A stretch of DNA of 13,775 nucleotides, taken from positions 1 to 13,775 of the forward strand of contig CBFIBR010000040.1 in assembly GCA_965660935.1 (NCBI GenBank), in the 5' to 3' direction. The notes beneath the pieces were generated by a model that saw only the letters and a program-made list of their open reading frames with translations, ran no database searches and was not told the DNA's origin. This document shows, one piece after another, positions 1 through 5,783 of this stretch (position 1 is the stretch's first letter; every line of letters begins with the position of its first letter). The translations under genes were made by a program, and so were the position numbers. This DNA comes from UBA1172 sp002457135 (lineage in GTDB: Bacteria; Pseudomonadota; Alphaproteobacteria; Puniceispirillales; UBA1172).

Positions 1-1
1 C

Positions 2-1633
2 TTCAGCACTGGTCCCTGCTTCAACATCATAGGTCCCGAAACGGTTGACCAGATGCGGCAGATCCACCGCCTGCTGAATATTCAGCCGCCAGTCGAGATG
101 GGCAATGATCGTTTTCGCGACATACCCGATAATGCGACTGCCACCGGGTGAACCGATAACCAGCACAGGCTTGCCGTCTTTCAGCACAATCGTGGGCGCC
201 ATGGATGAACGCGGCCGCTTGCCCGGTTCAACCCTGTTTGCGATGGGAACACCGTCACGATGCGACCGGAACGAGAAATCGGTCAATTCATTATTGAGCA
301 GAAACCCGCCCTCGGTAATCAGCCGTGACCCGAAGGCGTTTTCAATCGTTGTGGTCATCGACAAGGCGTTGCCATAAGCATCAACAATCGAAAAATGCGA
401 GGTTGAGGCAAATTCGATGCTGTCATCATCCGAATATAACAAGGCATGATCAAAGCCAGGCTCCCCCGCCGTGACGCTCTCAAGGGCGTTATCCCCGGAC
501 AGCAGCGCAGCACGGCCCTTGAGGTACGCGGGATCAACCAGCCCGCCAACAGGAACAGGGACATAATCACTGTCAGCCATGTAACGCCCCCGATCAGCAA
601 AGGCGAGGCGTGAGGCATCACCGATCAGCCGCCATGCCTCAGGGTCGCCCTGCCCCATCCCGGGCAGATCAAAATGGACAAGCATGCCGAGGATTTGCCC
701 GACTGTGAGCGCACCCGATGATGGCGGCCCCATGCCGCAGACATCATAGACCCGGTATTTGACACAGACCGCTGGCCGTTCCTTGATCTGATAATTCGCC
801 AGATCAGCCAGCGACAGCACACCGGGGTTGCCCTCAGCGGATTGAACAGTGCCGACGATATCCCGGGCAATTTCGCCTTGATAGAACGCAGCTGATCCGT
901 TTTCGGCCAGTTTCCGCAAGGTCCGGGCATAGCCGGGGTTTTTGAGGAGGAAGCCAGCCTCAAGCGGTTTCCCGTCAGGGATCAGCATGGATGCCGTGCG
1001 CGGAAATCGGGACAGGCGTTTGGCATCGTATTCCAGCATCCCGGCCATGCGCGGTGATACCGAAAAGCCCCTATCGGCATGACCGATGGCATCATCGAAC
1101 AATGACGGCCATTTCAGGCTGCCCCATTTGTCATGCGCGGCCTGCATCAATGCCGGTGTCCCCGGGGTACCGACAGAACGCCCCCCGACAACAGCATCAT
1201 AGAATTTGAGCGGCTCACCACTTTCATTCTGGAAAAGCGTTGGCGTTGCGGCCATGGGTGCGGTTTCGCGCCCGTCCAGGGTGGTGACCTCCCCCGTCTT
1301 GCCATCATACCAGACCAGAAAGGCACCTCCCCCCAGGCCGGAGCTTTGCGGTTCCACCAGACCCAGGACAGCCTGAACCGCCACCATGGCATCAGCCGCC
1401 GTTCCGCCGCGTTTCAGGACTTTTGATCCTGCCTCAACCGCCAGCGGGTTGGCGGCAGCCACCATCCAGTTCTTTGCCGTGACAGGCTGACCATTGGCCT
1501 TGGTATCAAGGGCAACCTTGATTTCAGGCGAGACAGCATCACTGATCTGGCTTGCCTCAATCTGCGGCACCATGAATAAAACAACAGCGAGAATCGCCGG
1601 GAAGAAGATTTTTGTATCGAGCATGATGACCAT
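2..1633 (-). CDS. ggt: Gamma-glutamyltranspeptidase precursor (partial, C-terminus beyond left edge)
   Basis: This N-terminal nucleophile hydrolase cleaves or transfers the gamma-glutamyl group of glutathione and related peptides, normally in the periplasm. The frame is open from ATG at 1633 to the window edge, giving 544 codons; E. coli GGT has about 580 residues, so only a short C-terminus is missing. Residues 1-27 form a signal peptide (hydrophobic core FFPAILAVVLFMV, then a likely cut after IEA). GRETAP (Arg122) matches the substrate-binding arginine region. STSHFSIVD holds the expected self-processing nucleophile Thr411, which would start the small subunit. LLNNELTDFS, the PGKRPRSSM segment and GSPGGSR are also present. 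The stretch between DFS and PGKRP is a few residues shorter than in E. coli, so the lid loop is reduced but not absent. An in-frame ATG at 1624 is an alternative start; neither has a strong ribosome binding site. It lies 22 bases after msrA and is probably co-transcribed with it. Confidence 0.93.
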   Translation of the reverse strand, partial: MVIMLDTKIFFPAILAVVLFMVPQIEASQISDAVSPEIKVALDTKANGQPVTAKNWMVAAANPLAVEAGSKVLKRGGTAADAMVAVQAVLGLVEPQSSGLGGGAFLVWYDGKTGEVTTLDGRETAPMAATPTLFQNESGEPLKFYDAVVGGRSVGTPGTPALMQAAHDKWGSLKWPSLFDDAIGHADRGFSVSPRMAGMLEYDAKRLSRFPRTASMLIPDGKPLEAGFLLKNPGYARTLRKLAENGSAAFYQGEIARDIVGTVQSAEGNPGVLSLADLANYQIKERPAVCVKYRVYDVCGMGPPSSGALTVGQILGMLVHFDLPGMGQGDPEAWRLIGDASRLAFADRGRYMADSDYVPVPVGGLVDPAYLKGRAALLSGDNALESVTAGEPGFDHALLYSDDDSIEFASTSHFSIVDAYGNALSMTTTIENAFGSRLITEGGFLLNNELTDFSFRSHRDGVPIANRVEPGKRPRSSMAPTIVLKDGKPVLVIGSPGGSRIIGYVAKTIIAHLDWRLNIQQAVDLPHLVNRFGTYDVEAGTSAE

Positions 1634-1655
1634 CCGGGGTCTGAAGGGTTTGAGG

Positions 1656-2192
1656 TTACTGCTTGTTGAGTTTTTCAATCCGCTTGTCGCGTCCGCACCG
1701 TGACCGATAGAATTTATACCGGATCGGGTTCTTCTTATAGTAGCTCTGCTGATCATCGCGGACAGGATAAAATTTGGATTCTTTCAGAACAGGGACCACC
1801 GATGTTGCCGGTGCCAGTTCCTCGGCAATCCGCTTTTCCTCTTCGGTCTTGTAATAGATCGCCGGTGTATAGGAATGGCCGCGGTCACAGAATTGGCCTT
1901 CATCATCCTCATAATCAACGGTGGCATAGACGTGGCGAACCAGATCAGCGTAGGAAATAACGGCTGGGTCATAGATCACCTGTGCCGCCTCACGGTGATT
2001 GCCCCATTTGCCGGCGGAATATTTCGGGTCTTCGGTGGTGCCGCTGGTAAACCCGCTGATGGCATCGGACACGCCCTCAAGTTTTTCGGAATCCGCCTCG
2101 GTACACCAGAAACAGCCCCCGGAATAAACAAAGGTATCGGCACTGGCGGGTGTGGCCAGCAGGAACAGTAGCAATGCGAGTGTTTTTTTCAT
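1656..2192 (-). CDS. msrA: Exported peptide-methionine (S)-S-oxide reductase MsrA
   Basis: MsrA reduces the S epimer of methionine sulfoxide in oxidised proteins. The 178-residue product starts with a clear signal peptide (MKKTLALLLFLLATPASA, likely cut before Asp19), so the enzyme should act in the periplasm. The active site is GCFWC, with catalytic Cys27 and a second cysteine at position 30. GNHREAAQVIYDP matches the family's conserved H-x-E region. Further cysteines are Cys102 (in QFCDRG) and Cys166 (in SRCGRD), candidates for the disulfide relay that regenerates the enzyme. No MsrB domain is fused. The start is supported by GGAG at 2201-2198, five bases before ATG. It precedes ggt by 22 bases, suggesting a two-gene envelope thiol/redox operon. 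Family assignment is secure; periplasmic location is inferred from the signal peptide. Confidence 0.95.
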   Translation of the reverse strand: MKKTLALLLFLLATPASADTFVYSGGCFWCTEADSEKLEGVSDAISGFTSGTTEDPKYSAGKWGNHREAAQVIYDPAVISYADLVRHVYATVDYEDDEGQFCDRGHSYTPAIYYKTEEEKRIAEELAPATSVVPVLKESKFYPVRDDQQSYYKKNPIRYKFYRSRCGRDKRIEKLNKQ

Positions 2193-2296
2193 GTCAGCTC
2201 CATGTCATGACTTGCGGTCAATGATGAAAACCGGCTCCGGAAAAAACATCCATCGTGGAGCATGTAAACTAACCTGTGGTTTAACCAGACCAGTTG

Positions 2297-2334
2297 TTGC
2301 AAGGTTTTGTTTGCAAGGTTGTATTCACAAGGTG
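2297..2334. repeat. Two exact TTGCAAGGTT direct repeats plus a partial third copy
   Basis: TTGCAAGGTT occurs at 2297-2306 and 2311-2320, 14 bases apart, and CACAAGGT follows at 2327-2334. Such spacing is compatible with binding sites for a regulator, but no known operator is recognised. Confidence 0.55.
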
Positions 2335-2349
2335 CGAATGAACCGCACC
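2331..2349. repeat. Perfect inverted repeat GGTGCG / CGCACC
   Basis: Six-base perfect arms (2331-2336 and 2344-2349) flank seven bases. No T run follows on either strand, so a terminator is unlikely; an operator or small RNA hairpin is possible. Confidence 0.5.
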
Positions 2350-2458
2350 GCAAGCCAAGTGTATAACATCAGGTGGTTCAGTCAATCCGGCCGTTATCAA
2401 GCGATTAGGCGTTGTAGGAATGCCCTGCCCTTTCTATGATCAACACATCACAGGGCGT

Positions 2459-2463
2459 GAGGG
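2459..2463 (+). promoter_or_regulatory. Ribosome binding site that decides the ThDP enzyme start
   Basis: GAGGG ends five bases before ATG at 2469. The upstream in-frame ATG at 2436 has only AGGA at 2416-2419, about 16 bases away, which is too far. This favours the shorter protein. Confidence 0.65.
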
Positions 2464-2468
2464 TGATC

Positions 2469-4118
2469 ATGTTAACGGCCGGGGCTATCCTGATCAAATC
2501 ATTGGAACAACAGGGTGTTGACCGGCTCTTCTGTGTTCCCGGCGAAAGCTATCTGCCGGTGCTGGATGCCTTGCAGGACAGCGTGATCGAGGTGGTGCTG
2601 GCGCGTCATGAAGGCGGCGCGGCCATGATGGCCGAAGCCGACGGCAAGATGACAGGCCGTCCCGGTATCGCGCTGGTCACCCGGGGCCCCGGTGCATCCA
2701 ATGCAGCATCGGGTATTCATGTAGCTCAGCAGGATTCCACCCCGCTGATCGTCTTCATCGGTCAGGTAGCGCGGGATATGCGTGGCCGTGATGCCTTTCA
2801 GGAAGTCGATTATCATCAATTCTTTGGCGGCATGGCGAAATGGGTGGCGGAGGTCGAACAGGCTGATGATCTCGCCGCAACCATTGAGCAGGCCTATATC
2901 ACCGCCATGGAGGGCCGCCCCGGCCCGGTGGTGATCAGCCTGCCCGAAGACATGCTCTATGAAGAGGCATCATCGGCTATCCCTGCCCGTGTCAGCATCA
3001 CCCGCCCTGCCCCGGCCATTGATGCGATCACAACGGCCCGATCCATGCTGGAGGGGGCAGAACGCCCCATGGTTATTGCGGGCGGTTCTGTCTGGGATGA
3101 TGGTTCCATTGCTGATCTTTCCCGGTTTGCGGCCAGTTTTGGTGTGCCTGTTGCGTGTTCGTTCCGCCGTCAGCGGCTCATGAACAACCTGGATCCGCAT
3201 TACGCGGGTGATCTGGGGCTGGGCTGCAACCCCGCGCTGCTTGAACGCATCAGGGGGAGTGACTGCCTCATCCTGCTTGGCGGCAGGCTTTCTGAAATAC
3301 CATCGCAATCCTACACCCTGCTGGATATCCCCTCCCCGCAAATGCCGCTGATCCATGTTCACCCGTCATCGGGGGAGCTGGGCCGGGTCTATACGCCAAC
3401 CCTCGGGATCGAAACCTCCCCCGGGGCATTCCTGACAGCCATGATGGACGGCCGGGAAGTGACAACTGAGGCTAAGCCCATGCCTGAGCATCAATCCTGG
3501 CAGGACTGGAACAACGCCATCCCGGCCCCGCCTGGCCCGGTCAACATGGCCGAAATTGTGCGGTGGCTGCGCGAAAACCTGCCTGATGACAGCATCATCA
3601 CCAACGGCGCCGGGAATTACGCGACCTGGGCGCACCGGTTCTATCATTATCGGGATCCGATGAGCCAGCTTTCCCCCACCTCCGGGTCCATGGGCTATGG
3701 CATTCCGGCGGCGGTGGCGGCCAAGGCACGTTTCCCTCAACGCACCGTGATAGCTTTTGCCGGTGATGGCTGTTTCCAGATGACCATGCAGGAAATGGCA
3801 ACCGCACGGCAGATCGGTGCCAATATCATCGTGCTGGTGGTTGATAACGGCATGTATGGCACGATCCGGATGCATCAGGAACGTGAATTCCCGGGCCGGG
3901 TTCGCCATACCGAGCTGATCAATCCTGATTTTGTCCCGCTGGCTGAGAGCATGGGCGCCTATGCGGAAAAGGTATTGGATACAGCATCTTTTGCGGATGC
4001 ATTCAAGCGATCTCTCAAGGCAGGGAGGCCTGCGCTCCTGCATCTGCCGATTGATCCTGAGGCGATCAGCCCGACCACCACGCTAAGCGCAATCCGGCAA
4101 CGTAGCCTCAACCTCTGA
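2469..4118 (+). CDS. ThDP-dependent enzyme of the acetolactate synthase superfamily, substrate unknown
   Basis: The 549-residue protein has the three-domain layout of acetolactate synthase, benzoylformate decarboxylase and relatives. The pyrimidine-binding domain is N-terminal, with Glu48 in RHEGGAA as the expected cofactor-activating glutamate and VPGESYLPVLDAL before it. A central domain follows (roughly 180-340). The pyrophosphate domain carries GDG (432-434) and Asn460 of DNGMYG as the Mg-ThDP motif. The central region reads SFRRQRL where true acetolactate synthases usually have a T-x-x-GKG-type stretch. No small regulatory subunit gene (ilvN) lies nearby. Both points argue against branched-chain amino acid synthesis. 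Automated labels such as acetolactate synthase are therefore probably too specific. ATG at 2436 would add 11 residues but lacks a ribosome binding site at proper spacing. The next gene, a methyltransferase, follows after 107 bases on the same strand. Superfamily is certain; reaction unknown. Confidence 0.9.
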   Translation: MLTAGAILIKSLEQQGVDRLFCVPGESYLPVLDALQDSVIEVVLARHEGGAAMMAEADGKMTGRPGIALVTRGPGASNAASGIHVAQQDSTPLIVFIGQVARDMRGRDAFQEVDYHQFFGGMAKWVAEVEQADDLAATIEQAYITAMEGRPGPVVISLPEDMLYEEASSAIPARVSITRPAPAIDAITTARSMLEGAERPMVIAGGSVWDDGSIADLSRFAASFGVPVACSFRRQRLMNNLDPHYAGDLGLGCNPALLERIRGSDCLILLGGRLSEIPSQSYTLLDIPSPQMPLIHVHPSSGELGRVYTPTLGIETSPGAFLTAMMDGREVTTEAKPMPEHQSWQDWNNAIPAPPGPVNMAEIVRWLRENLPDDSIITNGAGNYATWAHRFYHYRDPMSQLSPTSGSMGYGIPAAVAAKARFPQRTVIAFAGDGCFQMTMQEMATARQIGANIIVLVVDNGMYGTIRMHQEREFPGRVRHTELINPDFVPLAESMGAYAEKVLDTASFADAFKRSLKAGRPALLHLPIDPEAISPTTTLSAIRQRSLNL

Positions 4119-4188
4119 AAACATTTGTTGCCAGGCCTTGCTCACCGCCCCTACCCGTCGTCAATGCTTTGCTTTGCATCGGATGGTT

Positions 4189-4194
4189 TATAAT
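4189..4194 (+). promoter_or_regulatory. Candidate -10 element TATAAT before the methyltransferase gene
   Basis: A perfect TATAAT lies 31 bases before the ATG at 4226, in an AT-rich patch at the end of the 107-base gap. The -35 is weak: TTGCTT at 4169-4174 is only 14 bases away. The site suggests the methyltransferase can be transcribed independently of the ThDP gene. Confidence 0.4.
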
Positions 4195-4225
4195 TTAAGC
4201 TATCATCATGGTATTGGAGCATTGA

Positions 4226-5005
4226 ATGAGTATTACAGATGATGGCCAGTATGGTGACAAGCAGATCAGGTTTCTGGAAGCCATCTGGGGTGAGGGATTT
4301 CTGTCACCGGGAGGCGTAACCGAAATTGACCTCGTCCTTGAGGGCATTGATTGCACGGGGCTGAGGATACTGGATATCGGCTGCGGTTGTGGCGGGGCTG
4401 TCTTCCGCCTCATACGGCACCATAACGCCGGTGAATGTACCGGCATTGATATCGAACCCCTTGTTATTGAGCGGGCCGATCAACTGGCCGAGCAATACGG
4501 TATCGCCGATCAGTGCAATTTCCTGACCGTCAGCCCTGGCCCCCTGCCCTTTGATGACGGGTCGTTTGACATGATCTTCAGCAAGGATGCCTTCCTCCAT
4601 ATCCCGGACAAGGAGGCATTGATGCGGGATTGCGCCCGTGTGCTCAAACCGGGCGGTATCATCGCCGCCAGTGACTGGATGCGGATGGATGACAACCCGC
4701 CCTCACCCCGGATGGTGGACTATATCAAGAGTGAGGGGCTTGATATGCATATGTGTTCGCTCAAACGGTACCGTGACGCGCTGGCCGATGCGGGTTTCAG
4801 CGATATCAATCTGCGGGACCGCAATGAGTGGTACAGGCAGAAGGCACGGGATGAAATCAGGCAACTGACCGGCCCGCTCCGTCAAAAGGTTGTCGATTTA
4901 ATCGGTGAAGAGGATGCCGATTTAACCGTCGAAATATGGGAAAAGATGGTCGCCATGCTGGATCTGGGGGAACACAGGCCCGGGCATTTCAGCGCCAGAT
5001 TGTGA
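4226..5005 (+). CDS. Class I SAM-dependent methyltransferase resembling phosphoethanolamine N-methyltransferase
   Basis: The 259-residue protein has a Rossmann methyltransferase fold: SAM motif I LDIGCGCGG (49-57), acidic strand-2 residue Asp75 in GIDIE, and LKPGG after the core. Outside the SAM motifs it follows the single-domain phosphoethanolamine N-methyltransferases of Plasmodium (PfPMT), as I recall that sequence. Shared elements are QY near the N-terminus, GE then S-x-GG at 22-30, SKDAFLH where PfPMT has SRDAILH, and a late G-x-F-x-A ending. By this alignment Tyr9 and His125 match the catalytic Tyr19/His132 pair and Asp121 matches Asp128. If the match holds, the product methylates phosphoethanolamine toward phosphocholine, feeding choline lipids or osmolytes. 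Other small-molecule methyltransferases remain possible, and not all PfPMT substrate-pocket residues align clearly. GGAG at 4216-4219, six bases before ATG, supports the start. It ends at a strong terminator. Confidence 0.85.
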   Translation: MSITDDGQYGDKQIRFLEAIWGEGFLSPGGVTEIDLVLEGIDCTGLRILDIGCGCGGAVFRLIRHHNAGECTGIDIEPLVIERADQLAEQYGIADQCNFLTVSPGPLPFDDGSFDMIFSKDAFLHIPDKEALMRDCARVLKPGGIIAASDWMRMDDNPPSPRMVDYIKSEGLDMHMCSLKRYRDALADAGFSDINLRDRNEWYRQKARDEIRQLTGPLRQKVVDLIGEEDADLTVEIWEKMVAMLDLGEHRPGHFSARL

Positions 5006-5084
5006 TGCAACAGCTGCATTTTCCCTGACCCGGAAATGATTTTCACCGCCAGGGTCATCCGGTTTTTGCCGTGATCAAGGCACC

Positions 5085-5122
5085 AAAAAACCGCTGTAAT
5101 CGCAATGACTACAGCGGTTTTT
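5085..5122. terminator. Bidirectional intrinsic terminator between methyltransferase gene and tRNA-Lys
   Basis: A perfect 13-base inverted repeat, AAAAACCGCTGTA (5086-5098) and TACAGCGGTTTTT (5110-5122), flanks an 11-base loop. The A/T ends give a U tract in either direction, so it can end the plus-strand methyltransferase transcript and the minus-strand tRNA transcript. It starts two bases beyond the CCA end of the tRNA. Confidence 0.9.
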
Positions 5123-5124
5123 AA

Positions 5125-5200
5125 TGGTGAGCGGTATAGGATTCGAACCTATGACCCAGTGATTAAAAGTCACTTGCTCTACCAACTGAGCTAACCGCCC
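5125..5200 (-). tRNA. tRNA-Lys (anticodon UUU)
   Basis: The 76-base gene folds as a complete cloverleaf. The acceptor GGGCGGT pairs with ACCGCTC with one G-U pair. The D stem is GCTC/GAGC and the anticodon stem AGTGA/TCACT around loop CTTTTAA. The T stem is ATAGG/CCTAT with loop TTCGAAT. The anticodon TTT reads lysine AAA and AAG. The discriminator is A and CCA is encoded. It lies 64 bases downstream of coaD on the same strand and has its own possible promoter. Confidence 0.97.
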
Positions 5201-5215
5201 GTAAAGGGTAGATGC

Positions 5216-5244
5216 AACCTATGAGAAACATTCCCCCAAATCAA
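5216..5244 (-). promoter_or_regulatory. Candidate sigma-70 promoter for tRNA-Lys
   Basis: On the minus strand, TTGATT (5244-5239) is followed after 17 bases by TAGGTT (5221-5216), 15 bases before the tRNA. The -35 matches consensus at four positions, the -10 at three. Read-through from coaD is also possible, since no terminator separates them. Confidence 0.35.
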
Positions 5245-5264
5245 GCCTATTGATGAAGAAATCG

Positions 5265-5783
5265 TTATTTTTTGGCTGATATCAACTGGCACCGCTGATG
5301 CAGGTCTGCAACGACCTTTTCCGGCACAAAGCCGGTGATATCACCATCCAGCAAGGCGATTTCCTTTACCATGCGGGAAGAGATGAACTGGTTGCGTTCG
5401 GATGCCATCAGAAAGACGGTTTCAATGTCAGGGTTCATGCGCCGGTTCATGCCGGTCATCTGAAATTCGTAATCGAAATCGGTCACGGCCCGCAACCCGC
5501 GCAATATCATCTTGGCGTTCGTCTTTTGGGCATAGTCGATCAACAAGCCGTCAAAGCTCACCACCTCAATATTATCGTCAATATACCCCTGTTCCTGGAG
5601 ATTGAAAATCTCCCGCTTGAGCATGGAAAGCCGCTCATCAATGGTGAACATGGGCTGTTTCCCGGCGTTGATCGCAACCGAGATGATCAGGCGTTCCACC
5701 AGCCTGGACCCGCGCTTGATGATATCGAGGTGACCGTTGGTGACCGGATCAAAACTGCCGGGATAAATGGCAACCTTGCCCAT
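5265..5783 (-). CDS. coaD: Phosphopantetheine adenylyltransferase CoaD
   Basis: CoaD transfers the AMP part of ATP to 4'-phosphopantetheine, giving dephospho-CoA in the penultimate step of CoA synthesis. The 172-residue protein is close to the usual 160 or so. YPGSFDPVTNGH (7-18) carries the nucleotidyltransferase T/HxGH-type motif with His18. Lys42 and Arg95 (in RGLRAVTDFDYE) match the phosphopantetheine and ATP-binding residues of the E. coli enzyme. ISSRMVKEIA is the late nucleotide-binding motif. Its ATG shares one base with the gyrA stop (TAATG at 5785-5781), and a GGGGAAG ribosome binding site lies inside the gyrA end. Translation is probably coupled to gyrA, and the gene appears to depend on upstream gyrA transcription. 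Confidence 0.97.
   Translation of the reverse strand: MGKVAIYPGSFDPVTNGHLDIIKRGSRLVERLIISVAINAGKQPMFTIDERLSMLKREIFNLQEQGYIDDNIEVVSFDGLLIDYAQKTNAKMILRGLRAVTDFDYEFQMTGMNRRMNPDIETVFLMASERNQFISSRMVKEIALLDGDITGFVPEKVVADLHQRCQLISAKK

Larger units (their letters stand above)
2193..2468. promoter_or_regulatory. Divergent intergenic region between msrA and the ThDP enzyme gene
   Basis: This gap separates two outward-facing genes and must hold both promoters. It contains two copies of TTGCAAGGTT (2297-2306 and 2311-2320) and a third partial copy, CACAAGGT (2327-2334). It also holds a perfect inverted repeat of GGTGCG and CGCACC. A plausible plus-strand promoter is TTGCAA (2297-2302), 17 bases, then TGTATT (2320-2325); each box matches the sigma-70 consensus at four of six positions. 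TATAAC at 2362-2367 is a second possible -10 but lacks a good -35. I found no convincing minus-strand promoter for msrA and no riboswitch that I recognise. Functional assignment is inference. Confidence 0.4.

Noticed and set aside
2436..2468. An 11-residue extension of the ThDP enzyme
   Set aside because: The ATG at 2436 lacks a ribosome binding site at usable distance, while 2469 has GAGGG and begins where family proteins usually begin.
5005..5022. A short hairpin right after the methyltransferase stop (ATGCA / TGCAT, then TTTT)
   Set aside because: The five-base stem is too weak to count as a terminator, and a far stronger one follows at 5085-5122.
5125..5200. tRNA-Lys as an integration site for a mobile element
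   Set aside because: There is no integrase gene, no repeated tRNA 3' end and no phage gene in the window. Only a weaker boundary idea is kept as a finding.
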